NCBI GenBank assembly: GCA_024236495.1
Contig: JACKKJ010000002.1
Span: 428,501-492,500, forward strand
Length of the DNA: 64,000 nucleotides
DNA from: Paracoccaceae bacterium
GTDB taxonomy: Bacteria > Pseudomonadota > Alphaproteobacteria > Rhodobacterales > Rhodobacteraceae
Direction of reading: 5' to 3'
The notes under the pieces are model-generated. The model saw only the letters and a program-made list of their open reading frames with translations, did no database searches and was not told where the DNA came from. Shown in pieces: positions 14,894 through 23,391 of this stretch. How positions within the stretch are numbered: the first letter of the stretch is position 1; each line of letters starts with the position of its first letter. A program made the position numbers and the translations under genes.

Positions 14894-16125
14894 CAGGCGG
14901 CCTCGCCGGTATTCGAGCGGCGCTTTGCCAGCGTTTCGAGGATCGCATGGGAAACGCGGTCCGTCACCTCCGAGCCACCGGAGCTGACCGCCCAGGCGTT
15001 GTGGGCAAGAAGCGCTGCCCGGTCGGGCGCCATCAGTTCGGCGATCACCGCGGCCAGCGCATCGGGGGTCGCCGCGCTGCGGGTCGCACGGGCCTCGGCC
15101 AGCCGGCCATAGGCGTCCGGATAGGGCGTCAGATGCGAGCCGTGGACGATCGCGGAGCCAAGCGCCGCGGCTTCGAACGGGTTGCGGCCCGCCCCTCCGG
15201 GCAGGAGTGTTCCGCCCATGAAGGTCACTGGCGCCAGCCGGTACCACAGGCCCATCTCTCCCTCGGTGTCGGCGATATAGACATGGACGTCGGGGTCGGG
15301 TTCTTCGTCTGCGGACCGCCGCGCGACCACCCACCCCTCGCGCGCCACCCGTTCGGCAAGCGCCGGACCGCGCGACAGGCTGGCGGGCGAGACGATCAGG
15401 AGCATCCGGTGCGCAAGACGCATCGCATGGGCATGCGCAGCGATCACCGCCTCTTCCTCCGCTTCGGGACAGGCCGATGCGAACCAGACCGGACGCGCCT
15501 GAAGCAGTTCGGCCAGCGCCTCGCGCTCTGCCTCGTTGCATGCGAGGGGTTCGGTCGTCTCCTCGATCCGGCCGGCGACCTCGATCCTGCCGACCGGCGC
15601 TCCCCTGCCGCGAAGCCCTCCGGCGCTGTCGGGATCCTGCACGAGAAGCCGCGCGAACCGTCCCAGCAGCGAGGCCGTCATGCCCTTCCTCAGCCAGGCG
15701 CCCGGTGTGAGCCGGGCCGAAACAGCCGCATCGACCAGCAAGAGCGGTACACCGCGCTCATACGCCTGCACGATGAGGGTGGGTGGCAGATCCGAGCCGG
15801 CCAGCACCAGCACATCGGGCGCCCAGTGGTCAAGAAAGCTGCGTACGGCAGCTTGTCTGTCGGGCGGCAGGATATCGGCCTGCGCCCGCTTGGGAAAACC
15901 GTCCAGTGAAGGCACCGCGCTCTCGGCAGTCACCAGAACACTCAGCCCCTTGTCCTCACGCGCGAGGCGGCGGGCAAGCTGCCCGAGACTGGCAAGCGAG
16001 GCGCCCTGGCCGGCGTGCAGCCAGACGAGCATGCCACCCGGCCGCTGCGCGGATCTGGCATGGTTCTCCTCTGTCCGGCGATGCGCAGCCAGCAGATAGG
16101 CCCACAGCATGACAGACTTGCCCAT
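14893..16125 (-). CDS. waaA: Divergent Kdo transferase (WaaA-like glycosyltransferase)
   Basis: A 410-residue protein. The C-terminal half matches the WaaA signature: VYIADTEGEMGLWYRLAPVTF, a glycine-rich GGTLLPGGAGRNPFEAAALG and PYPDAY. The N-terminal half is degenerate: where canonical WaaA has HAxSVGE with the catalytic glutamate, this protein reads WLHAGQGASLASLGQLARR, and there is no long N-terminal membrane anchor. Position before lpxK, with ATGA overlap, supports a role in lipid A/Kdo assembly. Either it uses different catalytic residues or it is a paralogue acting on another step. The ATG at 16125 has AAGGG upstream. Confidence 0.75.
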   Translation of the reverse strand: MGKSVMLWAYLLAAHRRTEENHARSAQRPGGMLVWLHAGQGASLASLGQLARRLAREDKGLSVLVTAESAVPSLDGFPKRAQADILPPDRQAAVRSFLDHWAPDVLVLAGSDLPPTLIVQAYERGVPLLLVDAAVSARLTPGAWLRKGMTASLLGRFARLLVQDPDSAGGLRGRGAPVGRIEVAGRIEETTEPLACNEAEREALAELLQARPVWFASACPEAEEEAVIAAHAHAMRLAHRMLLIVSPASLSRGPALAERVAREGWVVARRSADEEPDPDVHVYIADTEGEMGLWYRLAPVTFMGGTLLPGGAGRNPFEAAALGSAIVHGSHLTPYPDAYGRLAEARATRSAATPDALAAVIAELMAPDRAALLAHNAWAVSSGGSEVTDRVSHAILETLAKRRSNTGEAA

Positions 16126-16564
16126 TGCCGCCCTTATGCCGTCCGCAGGCCGGCAATGCCGGCGCGGGCTTCGCGGGGTCGGCGTTGGGTCATCCCGGGC
16201 TCCCTTTGGCTCGATGGGCGCCAGCCTAGTGCAACCATCACAGGGGCTCAAGCCAGAGGGCAGGCGGAACGATCTGATTTCCGACGGCCACGCCTGAAAC
16301 GATCCCGGCGCACCGGATCGCCGTCCCCACCGCGCCGCTGAAGACGCGGATCACGGTGGCGCTGCCGCCGCTTGTCTGCACAAGAAAGAACAGACCTACT
16401 GCCAATTCGACGCGATCACCGTCCTACGCGAGCTTCGCGCCCCCGGGATCGTTCCGTGAGGGCGCGACACAGGCGACGGATTCCGTGGCATCAGGCAGAT
16501 GGGGTCGGCCGGGCCGCGTTTCCTGCCGCCCGACCTGTGCGTCGGCGAACCCGTGTGACGGCGG
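16126..16564. other. Gene-free interval of about 440 bp
   Basis: No convincing coding frame or RNA gene is seen between the waaA-like start and the hydratase stop. A 55-codon minus-strand frame (16238-16405) with two hydrophobic stretches has only a TTG start and no ribosome-binding site. The promoter of the waaA-lpxK unit probably lies in the left half. Base composition is a little less GC-rich near 16370-16420. It may be a decayed gene. Confidence 0.5.
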
Positions 16565-17368
16565 CTACCGCCCCTTCCAGACGGGGTCGCGCTTCTCGGC
16601 GAATGCCCGTGCGCCTTCCAGCTGGTCCTCGGAGGAATAAAGCCTGTCGACCGTCGGCATCAGCCGTTTGGTGATCCGGTTCAACGCGTCCTGGAACCTC
16701 ATGTTCTCGGCCTCGCGCACCACCTCCTTGATGGCCGCGTAGACGAGCGGCGGCCCGCTTTCCAGCAGCCGGGCAAGATCCCAGGCTTTCCCGAGAAGCG
16801 CCTCTTGCGTGGTGATTTCCTTGACGATGCCCCACTGTCTTGCCTCGGCCGCATCGAACCAGCGGCCGGTCAGCAGGAGGTCCATCGCGACATGGTAGGG
16901 AATGCGCTTCGGCAGCTTGATCGAGGCGGCATCCGCCACCGTTCCCGACCGGATCTCGGGCAGAGCGAAGGTTGCGTTCTCGGAACACAGGATCAGGTCG
17001 GCGGACAGCGCGAGTTCCAGCCCGCCACCGCAGCAGATACCGTTCACCGCTGCGATCACGGGCTTGTTGAGGTTCGGCAGTTCCTGCAGGCCGCCGAACC
17101 CGCCGACGCCATAGTCGCCATCGACCGCATCGCCATCCGCCGCCGCCTTCAGATCCCAGCCGGGGCAAAAGAACTTTTCCCCCTCTGCCCGTATGATCGC
17201 CACGCGCAGGCTGTCGTCATCGCGAAAGTCGCGGAAGACAAGCCCCATGATCCGGCTGGTTTTCAGATCGATCGCGTTGGCCTTCGGCCGGTCGAGCGTG
17301 ACCTCAAGAACGCCGCCCTCGCGCCGGGTGCGGATCGGCCCCTCCGTTCGCATCTGCATTTCCGCCAT
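16565..17368 (-). CDS. caiD: Enoyl-CoA hydratase, carnitinyl-CoA dehydratase type
   Basis: A 267-residue crotonase-fold protein. The oxyanion-hole segments GEKFFCPGWDLK and NGICCGGGLELALSADLI are present, followed by the acidic FALPEIRSGTVADAASIKLPKRIP. This closely resembles CaiD-type carnitinyl-CoA dehydratases, which interconvert carnitinyl-CoA and crotonobetainyl-CoA. The start codon overlaps the stop of the upstream acyl-CoA synthetase by one base (TGATG), so the two are co-translated. With the synthetase and acyl-CoA dehydrogenase it would form a CoA-thioester route for carnitine or gamma-butyrobetaine. A general short-chain hydratase cannot be excluded. Confidence 0.85.
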   Translation of the reverse strand: MAEMQMRTEGPIRTRREGGVLEVTLDRPKANAIDLKTSRIMGLVFRDFRDDDSLRVAIIRAEGEKFFCPGWDLKAAADGDAVDGDYGVGGFGGLQELPNLNKPVIAAVNGICCGGGLELALSADLILCSENATFALPEIRSGTVADAASIKLPKRIPYHVAMDLLLTGRWFDAAEARQWGIVKEITTQEALLGKAWDLARLLESGPPLVYAAIKEVVREAENMRFQDALNRITKRLMPTVDRLYSSEDQLEGARAFAEKRDPVWKGR

Positions 17369-19365
17369 CAGATCGCCTCCCTTATCAATGCGTCCACCGC
17401 CACGGCGCCGGTCTGACGCACGAGGATCGGGTTGATTTCGATTTCTTCCAGGTCAGGTCGCGCGATCATCAGCGCGGCAAGGCCGACGGCGATGTCGGCG
17501 ACCGCGCCGATGTCGGCCCGCGCCCGCCCGCGATACCCGTCCAGGAGCGGCCAAAGCCGCAGCCCACGCATCGCGGCAAGGATATCCTCCCGGCTCGCAG
17601 GCAGTACCAGAGTGACCGTATCGGCCAGAACCTCTGCCGTCACGCCACCCAGTCCCAGGGTCAGTGTCACGCCGTAGACCGGATCGCGCCTGAGGCCGAG
17701 AAGGACTTCGGCGAGTGTCCCCGTCACCATCTCCTCTGCCAGATAGCCGGTCGCGCCGGCGATCTCCGCCTGCCCGTCCAGCGTCTGCAGGCCTAGCCTT
17801 ACCGCCCCGGCCTCGGTCTTGTGGGCGAAGCCAAGCCCCTTCAGTGCCAACGGAGGCGTCAGCCCGGCCGCCTTTGCGCGCAGTTCGTCAAGGGTGCGGC
17901 CCAGAACCCCTTTCGGGATCGCCACCCCGGCCGCCTCCAGGATCCGCTTGCCCTCCGCCTCGTCCAGCATCCGTGTCTCGCGCGGGCCTGTCGCGGCGAT
18001 CGGGCGCCAGCCGGGCGCACCGGCCGGCGACATCGCGGCCTTCAGCGCAGCGAGCGCCGTCTCAAGCCCCATCAGTGGCGCCACCCCCGCGTCCATCATC
18101 TCGATCGCACGTTGTTCGTCGAGGTTTTCGGGCAGGGAGGCAACAGGGAAGGCCGGCTTGCCCGTCGTCCGTCCCGCCGCAACGATCGCGTCCAGCGCGG
18201 GTTCGAACGAAGACGGGTCGCACCGGTCCGGACGCGGCGGATCGATGATGTAGACCCCCGCGTCATAGCCTTCGAGCATCGTGGTGAAGACCGCCTCTGT
18301 CCGTGGCCCGTCGCCCCAGATGAAGGTGTGATAGTCGAGCGGATTGGCGATGGTGACGATCGGCCCGAGGATGTCGCCAAGCCGCTGGCGCTGCGCCTCG
18401 GTGGGCGGTTCGAACACGTGGCCATAGGGTGCCGCCAGATCGGCGACAAGGCCCGCCTCTCCCCCCGAACAGGAACAGGAACAAAGCCGCCGCCCGATCT
18501 GCGGACCGTGGACGTGAAAGATCTTCAGCGTCTCCAGGAGTTCCGGCAGGGTATTCACTTCGGCAACGCCCGACTGCCGCAGGAAGGCAGAAGATGCCGC
18601 CCCGCCACCCGCAAGCGACGCCGTGTGAGATGCCGCCGCCGTGCGCGATGCCTCGGTCTTGCCTGACTTCACGCAAACGATCCCCTTGCCGGCGGCGCGT
18701 GCCGCCTCTGCCATCGCGGCGAAGGCCGGGGCGTCGTCGATCCCCTCCACATACATGCCGATCGCGGTCACCCGGTCATCCGCCAGAAGCGCGCCCGCAA
18801 GTTCCGCCAGCCCGATCTGCGCCGCATTGCCAAGACACGCCACATAGGCCACCGGAAGACCCCGTGCCTGCATCGTGAGGTTGATGACGATGTTGGAAGA
18901 CTGCGACAGAAGCGCCACGCCGCGCTCGACCCGGCGCCCGCCATGCTGGTCGGGCCACAGAAGCGCGCCGTCAAGATAGTTGATCACGCCGTAGCAGTTG
19001 GGGCCGAGGATCGGCATGTCGCCCGCCGCCTCGACAAGACGCGCCTGCAGCTCTGGCTCGCCCGCCTCGGTCCAGCCCGAGGCAAAGCAGATCGCCCCCC
19101 CGGCTCCCCGCGCGGCCAGGTCGGCCACGACATCGACGGTCGCATGCCGGTTCACGCCGATGAAGGTCGCGTCGGGCGCGTCCGGCAGCTCTGCAATGGA
19201 GGGATAGGCCCTGAGACCGCCGATCTCGGACTTCGTCGGATGGATCGGCCAGACAGGCCCCTTGAACCCCATCTTCCGGCACTGGTCGATCACGTTGACC
19301 GCCCAGCCCGACCCGAGGACCGCGATATGCCGCGGCCGCAGAAGACGCGAAAGATCGTGGCTCAT
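17368..19365 (-). CDS. ADP/NDP-forming acyl-CoA synthetase, fused alpha-beta subunits
   Basis: A 665-residue protein with the acetate-CoA ligase (ADP-forming) layout: an N-terminal CoA-binding Rossmann domain (RHIAVLGSGWAVNVIDQC; PILGPNCYGVIN), a succinyl-CoA-ligase-like domain with the phosphohistidine region ASHTASLAGGGAA, then an ATP-grasp beta domain (EGKRILEAAGVAIPKG; LALKGLGFAHKTEAGAVRLG; EEIEINPILV). It would activate an acid to its CoA ester with ATP giving ADP, unlike the AMP-forming CaiC. The ATG at 19365 has GGGAGG six bases upstream. It is directly coupled to the CaiD-like gene. An unusual Cys-rich run (LCSCSCSGGE) replaces the common NAGG-type loop near the middle. Confidence 0.88.
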   Translation of the reverse strand: MSHDLSRLLRPRHIAVLGSGWAVNVIDQCRKMGFKGPVWPIHPTKSEIGGLRAYPSIAELPDAPDATFIGVNRHATVDVVADLAARGAGGAICFASGWTEAGEPELQARLVEAAGDMPILGPNCYGVINYLDGALLWPDQHGGRRVERGVALLSQSSNIVINLTMQARGLPVAYVACLGNAAQIGLAELAGALLADDRVTAIGMYVEGIDDAPAFAAMAEAARAAGKGIVCVKSGKTEASRTAAASHTASLAGGGAASSAFLRQSGVAEVNTLPELLETLKIFHVHGPQIGRRLCSCSCSGGEAGLVADLAAPYGHVFEPPTEAQRQRLGDILGPIVTIANPLDYHTFIWGDGPRTEAVFTTMLEGYDAGVYIIDPPRPDRCDPSSFEPALDAIVAAGRTTGKPAFPVASLPENLDEQRAIEMMDAGVAPLMGLETALAALKAAMSPAGAPGWRPIAATGPRETRMLDEAEGKRILEAAGVAIPKGVLGRTLDELRAKAAGLTPPLALKGLGFAHKTEAGAVRLGLQTLDGQAEIAGATGYLAEEMVTGTLAEVLLGLRRDPVYGVTLTLGLGGVTAEVLADTVTLVLPASREDILAAMRGLRLWPLLDGYRGRARADIGAVADIAVGLAALMIARPDLEEIEINPILVRQTGAVAVDALIREAI

Positions 19366-19392
19366 GCCCGACCTCCCGCATGATGGCTGGCG

Positions 19393-19440
19393 CCGGGGGC
19401 GCTGCCCCCGGACCCCCGGGATATTTGGAAAAAGAAGAAG
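19393..19440 (+). repeat. Rhodobacteraceae-type intergenic hairpin element, copy B
   Basis: Stem CCGGGGGC-GCT-GCCCCCGG (19393-19411) is followed by ACCCCCGGGATATTTGG and the A-rich tail AAAAAGAAGAAG. It points rightwards, opposite to the flanking minus-strand genes, and faces copy C at 19552-19624. The shared core after the stem is ACCCCC-GG-ATATTTGG. Confidence 0.7.
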
Positions 19441-19447
19441 GCAAGAA

Positions 19448-19473
19448 CGCTCCGTCCCGACAGGAACGGAGCG
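19448..19473. repeat. Terminator-like hairpin between the two hairpin elements
   Basis: CGCTCCGT pairs with ACGGAGCG over a 10-nt loop. On the plus strand it is followed by CCTTCTCCTTTT, a weak T-rich tail. It sits between the facing hairpin elements B and C with no gene of its own, so its role is unclear. Confidence 0.45.
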
Positions 19474-19551
19474 CCTTCTCCTTTTACGGTCATCGGCGTC
19501 CCCGCCTGTACCGTGATCCGACCATTGCTCTGGAAAGTTAACATTTCGTTG

Positions 19552-19624
19552 CTTCTTCTTTTCCAAAATATCCTCGGGGGGAGCTCCGGGCTTGCCCGGA
19601 GCCGGGGGGCAGACAGCCCCCCGC
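19552..19624 (-). repeat. Rhodobacteraceae-type intergenic hairpin element, copy C
   Basis: Read on the minus strand it begins with GCGGGGGGC-TGTCTG-CCCCCC, nearly identical to the stem of copy A. A second hairpin GGCTCCGGGC / GCCCGGAGCTCC follows, then CCCCCCGAGGATATTTTGG and AAAAGAAGAAG. It starts right after the acyl-CoA dehydrogenase stop at 19627, fitting a 3'-end role. Copy B faces it head-on about 110 bases away. Confidence 0.75.
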
Positions 19625-19626
19625 TC

Positions 19627-20790
19627 TCAGGCACCATGGGGGCGCAAGAGTTCCCGGCTGATGATGTGGCGCTGGATTTCGGACGTGCCTTCCCAGATCC
19701 GTTCCACCCGCGCATCGCGCCAGATGCGTTCCAGCGGCAGTTCGTCCATCAGGCCCATGCCGCCGTGGATCTGGATCGCCTCGTCGGCGATATGGGCGAG
19801 AACCTCGGTCGCCTTCAGCTTGGCCATCGACATGTCCGCTTCGGTCACGCTGCCCTGATCGTATTTCCAGGCGGCTTCGCGGGTCAGCAGTTCCGCGGCC
19901 TTCAGCTCCATCGCCATGTCGGCAAGCTTGAAGGAGATCCCCTGGAACTTGCCGATCTTCTGGCCGAACTGCTCACGTTCGGCGGCGTAGGAGATCGCGT
20001 GGCCCAGGGCGCGTTCCGCCCGGCCGAGGCATGTCGACGCGACCTGCAGCCGGGTTGCGCCCAACCAGCTGTTCGCGACCTCGAAACCCTTGTGGACCTC
20101 GCCGAGGATCTGGCGCTTGTTCAGCCGGCAATCGTCGAATTCCAGCACCGCATTGGTATAGCCGCGATGCGAGACGTTGCGATATCCTTCGCGCACGTTG
20201 AACCCCTTGGTCCCCTTGTCCACGAAGAAGGCGGTGATCTTCTTCTTCGGGCCGCGCGGTGTCTGCTCCTCCCCCGTCGCCATGAAGACGATGGCAAAGC
20301 CCGCGATGTCGGCATGGCTGATGAAGTGTTTCGTGCCGTTCAGGATCCAGTCGTCCCCGTCCTGCCGCGCCGAGGCCTTCATGCCCCGCAGGTCGGATCC
20401 GGCGCCGGGTTCCGTCATCGCGAGGCAGTCCCAGGTTTCCCCCCGGATGCAGGGATATAGGTACTGCTGCCGCTGCTCCTCGTTGCCGGCCAGAAGGATG
20501 TTCGACGGGCGCGCGACGCAGGTCCAGTGCAGCGCATAGTTGGCGCGGCCCAGCTCCTTCTCGTAAAGGAGCCACGTCAGCGTATCGAGACCCGCGCCGC
20601 CGACCTCTTCGGGCATGTTCGCGGCGTAAAGCCCTGCCGCCATGGCCTTGGACTGGATCTCCTTGATCAGTTCCATCGGCAGGTGACCGGTCCGCTCGAC
20701 CGTCATTTCGTGCGGGTAAAGCTCGTTCTCCACGAAGGCGCGGGTGGTGTCGACGATCATCTGTTGTTCTTCGGTCAGGCCGAAATGCAT
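19627..20790 (-). CDS. Acyl-CoA dehydrogenase, CaiA-like
   Basis: A 387-residue flavoprotein of the acyl-CoA dehydrogenase family: GLTEEQQMIVDTTRAFVEN at the start, the FAD/substrate signature CLAMTEPGAGSDLRGMKASA in the middle, and the C-terminal QIHGGMGLMDELPLERIWRDAR and RIWEGTSEIQRHIISREL motifs. It oxidises or, in a CaiA-like role, reduces a CoA thioester using an electron-transfer flavoprotein. The ATG at 20790 has GGAGG upstream. It is the first gene of the minus-strand set, separated by the repeat pair from the ADP-forming synthetase and CaiD-like genes, and diverges from a GlxA-type regulator. Gamma-butyrobetainyl-CoA or crotonobetainyl-CoA is the inferred substrate. Confidence 0.87.
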   Translation of the reverse strand: MHFGLTEEQQMIVDTTRAFVENELYPHEMTVERTGHLPMELIKEIQSKAMAAGLYAANMPEEVGGAGLDTLTWLLYEKELGRANYALHWTCVARPSNILLAGNEEQRQQYLYPCIRGETWDCLAMTEPGAGSDLRGMKASARQDGDDWILNGTKHFISHADIAGFAIVFMATGEEQTPRGPKKKITAFFVDKGTKGFNVREGYRNVSHRGYTNAVLEFDDCRLNKRQILGEVHKGFEVANSWLGATRLQVASTCLGRAERALGHAISYAAEREQFGQKIGKFQGISFKLADMAMELKAAELLTREAAWKYDQGSVTEADMSMAKLKATEVLAHIADEAIQIHGGMGLMDELPLERIWRDARVERIWEGTSEIQRHIISRELLRPHGA

Positions 20791-20883
20791 GGGGGTCCCT
20801 CCGGGGTCTGGCGGCATGCCCATCGCTAGCAGGGATTGCGGCAGCTTTTCATGCAGATTATGACATCAATCATGCCGTTATGG

Positions 20884-21819
20884 ATGAAAAGTACCGACGG
20901 AACCTGCCGCGTGCTGCTTTGGCTGTTCGAGCGGTTTTCGATGCATTGCCTGGCCAATGTGGTCGAACCCCTGCGCGCGGCCAACACGATCGCCCGAAGG
21001 CCGGTCTTCGACTGGCGGTACGTGACGCTTGACGGGCTGGGCGTCGCGTCTTCCTCGGGCCTTCCGGTCCTGCCGCACTCCGCCGTGGCAGCGGCGGAGC
21101 GGGCAGATTTCCTGTTCGTCATGCCAAGCTATGACGCACGCGCCCATGCCACGGCGCGCTGCCTGTCCGCCCTGCGGGAGGCCGCGGCGCGCCATGGGGC
21201 CGTCGCCGGCATGGACATGGGAAGCTGGCTGATGGCGCGGGCGGGCCTGCTGAGGGGACGCCGCGCAACGATCCACTGGGACGAGATCGACGCCTTCGCC
21301 GAGGCCTTTCCCGAGGTCGATGTCCAGCACAGGCGCTATGTGATCGACGGTACGTGCCTGTCCTCCGGCGGGGCGATGACCGCGTTCGACCTGACGACGC
21401 GGCTGATCGGCGACCTTTTCGGCGAAGGGCTGCGGCTGGAGGTCGCGGCGCTTTTCATGTCCGCCGATATCGAGCGGCCGGAAGATCCGCTGCGTCGGCT
21501 TCCACGTGGCCGAATGGTCGAATCCGCCATCGCGCTGATGCGAAAGCACATCGAGGACCCCTTGCCTCTGCCCTTGGTCGCAAGACGCCTTGGCGTGAGC
21601 CTTCGGGAGCTTGAGGCGCGTTTCGCCGCCGAACTCGGCGCCGGTCCCAAGGGGGTCTACCGCAGCCTGCGGCTTTCCGCGGCGCGTCGCTATGTCGAGC
21701 AGTCAAGCTATCCCGTCTCGGAGATCGCCCTGCGCTGCGGCTACCGGAACGCCTCGGCCATGACCCGGGCCTTCAACGCCGAGTTCGGGGTGACCCCGAG
21801 AGATCTGCGCCGGGCCTGA
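20884..21819 (+). CDS. GlxA/CdhR-type AraC-family transcriptional regulator
   Basis: About 311 residues: an N-terminal DJ-1/PfpI-like (GATase1-like) domain opening CRVLLWLFERFSMHCLANVVEPLRAAN, and a C-terminal AraC DNA-binding domain with two helix-turn-helices (RRLGVSLRELEARFAAELG; VSEIALRCGYRNASAMTRAFNAEFGVTPRDLRR). This is the architecture of CdhR, GbdR and ArgR-type regulators of carnitine, betaine and arginine catabolism in pseudomonads. It diverges from the acyl-CoA dehydrogenase gene, its presumed target. The start is uncertain: ATG 20884 places the first strand near the N-terminus, while ATGs at 20851, 20860 and 20872 are in frame. An inverted pair CTTTTCAT (20844) / ATGAAAAG (20884) brackets the spacer. 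Confidence 0.82.
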   Translation: MKSTDGTCRVLLWLFERFSMHCLANVVEPLRAANTIARRPVFDWRYVTLDGLGVASSSGLPVLPHSAVAAAERADFLFVMPSYDARAHATARCLSALREAAARHGAVAGMDMGSWLMARAGLLRGRRATIHWDEIDAFAEAFPEVDVQHRRYVIDGTCLSSGGAMTAFDLTTRLIGDLFGEGLRLEVAALFMSADIERPEDPLRRLPRGRMVESAIALMRKHIEDPLPLPLVARRLGVSLRELEARFAAELGAGPKGVYRSLRLSAARRYVEQSSYPVSEIALRCGYRNASAMTRAFNAEFGVTPRDLRRA

Positions 21820-21829
21820 AACGGGCCGT

Positions 21830-23302
21830 TTACTCGGCGGCGGTCGCAGGCTTTGACCCGGCACCGTCCGGGGTGAAGATCGCGGTGGCTGGATCGTGGG
21901 TATAGTGCGCGGCAAGCGAGGGGGCGCGGCTGGCCAGGTCCGCCACGGAATCGATGATGCGGTCGGCTTCGGCGTCGGACAGAAGGTAGCTGAAGTTCAG
22001 CCGCACGAAGCCGGGTTTCGACATTTCCTGCCCCGCGAGGATCGCCGCGCGCAGCGTGCGGGACCGGGTTTCGTCGATCCCGAGCAATCGGTGGACATAG
22101 GGTCCAGCGCAGGCGCATCCGCCGCGCGCCTGGATCCCGTAAAGATCCGACAGCATCCGGGTTGCCAGTTGCTGATGGACATGCCCGCCCATGCCGTCAC
22201 ACAGGCGGAACGCAAAGATCGGCAACCGCCGTGCCTGCGGGTTGCCCAGAATCTCGATCCGCGCCTGTCCTGCCCATGCCGCCTTCGCGCGGTCACGCAG
22301 CTCCGCGTTGCGGCGGTCGATGAAATCCTGCCCGATCGCCTCCTTCACCACAAAGGCAAGTGCTGCCCGGATATCGCCGATCACGTTCGGGGTGCCTGCC
22401 TCTTCCCGTGCCTCGATGCTATGGGCGTAGTCGTGGCCCTCGGGCGACACGAAGCGGACGGTACCGCCGCCCGGAAGGGTCGGCACCTCTGCCGACACCG
22501 CCGAACGGCGTACCAGAAGAACGCCGGAAGCGGCCGGCCCGCCCGCGAACTTGTGCGGCGAGGTGACGATGGCGTCGATCGCGGCGTCGGGTGCAGGGGT
22601 CATGCGGATCGGGAGATAGGGCCCTGCCCCGGCATAGTCCCAGACCGCCAGCGCGCCCGCCGCCTTCAGCTGGCGGGTGATCCCTTCCACATCCGAAAGG
22701 ATGCCCGTCACGTTCGACGCGGCGGAGAAGCCGCCGACGACCAGCCGCCCGGGCTCGATCCCCGCAAGCGCCGCCGAAAGTGCGGCGCGGTCCGGCCCGC
22801 CATCCGCGCCCTCCGGGATCTCGATGACTTCGGCGCCGCTTTCGCGCCAGGGAAGGATGTTCGAATGATGTTCATATGGGCCAAGGACAATCAGCGGCCG
22901 TTCGCCCCGCCGCACGGCCGCGTCGACGCCAAGCAGGTGGACAAGACGGTTCAGGCCCTGGGTCGCCCCGGACCCGGCAAAGATCACCGCCGTTTCCGGC
23001 CCTGCCCCACAAAGGGAACCGATGATCACGCGGGCCTCCCGGCGCATTCGGGTCATGACGCCACCGCAATGCGATGCCTCGGTATGGCTGTTGGAATACC
23101 AGGGAAGCACCTCGGACATGACGAACTCCTCGACCGGCCGTATGGCGCGGCCCGAGGCGACGTAATCCGCATACAGCAGGTCGCGCGGGCCGAAGGGCCC
23201 GTCGATGATCGCGCCACGCCCGATCTCTGCGGCATGCAGGCGGCCGGCGATGTCGCCACTGCCGAGGGCTGTCCGGAAACGGTCGAATGCGGTGACGGCC
23301 AT
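21830..23302 (-). CDS. Class V aminotransferase / cysteine desulfurase-like protein
   Basis: A 490-residue PLP enzyme of fold type I. The PLP lysine is K251 in VTSPHKFAGGPAASG, the PLP aspartate is in AVWDYAGAGPY, and EHHSNILPWRESGAEV is the SufS/CsdA-like substrate loop. A cysteine-rich active-site loop GIQARGGCACAGPYVHRLLG corresponds to the catalytic Cys region of desulfurases. It is longer than SufS by some 80 residues at the C-terminus. The ATG at 23302 follows AGGAGG at ideal spacing. It diverges from an Lrp/AsnC regulator, suggesting amino-acid-responsive control. Which amino acid it acts on is not shown by the sequence. Confidence 0.83.
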   Translation of the reverse strand: MAVTAFDRFRTALGSGDIAGRLHAAEIGRGAIIDGPFGPRDLLYADYVASGRAIRPVEEFVMSEVLPWYSNSHTEASHCGGVMTRMRREARVIIGSLCGAGPETAVIFAGSGATQGLNRLVHLLGVDAAVRRGERPLIVLGPYEHHSNILPWRESGAEVIEIPEGADGGPDRAALSAALAGIEPGRLVVGGFSAASNVTGILSDVEGITRQLKAAGALAVWDYAGAGPYLPIRMTPAPDAAIDAIVTSPHKFAGGPAASGVLLVRRSAVSAEVPTLPGGGTVRFVSPEGHDYAHSIEAREEAGTPNVIGDIRAALAFVVKEAIGQDFIDRRNAELRDRAKAAWAGQARIEILGNPQARRLPIFAFRLCDGMGGHVHQQLATRMLSDLYGIQARGGCACAGPYVHRLLGIDETRSRTLRAAILAGQEMSKPGFVRLNFSYLLSDAEADRIIDSVADLASRAPSLAAHYTHDPATAIFTPDGAGSKPATAAE

Positions 23303-23391
23303 GTGATCCTCCTGGTCTGCAGCGATTATCCATTGCCATTTCGGTGTAATCATCACTTGTTTGATCTAAGTTTTTTCCCTATTTGGGTCAT

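Noticed and set aside
16238..16405. 55-codon minus-strand frame with two hydrophobic stretches
   Set aside because: Only a TTG start, no ribosome-binding site, no neighbour coupling; kept as a note in the gene-free interval.
19539..19555. TTAA-N7-TTGC resembling a CtrA site
   Set aside because: One half-site is mismatched and it is not in a promoter of a cell-cycle gene.
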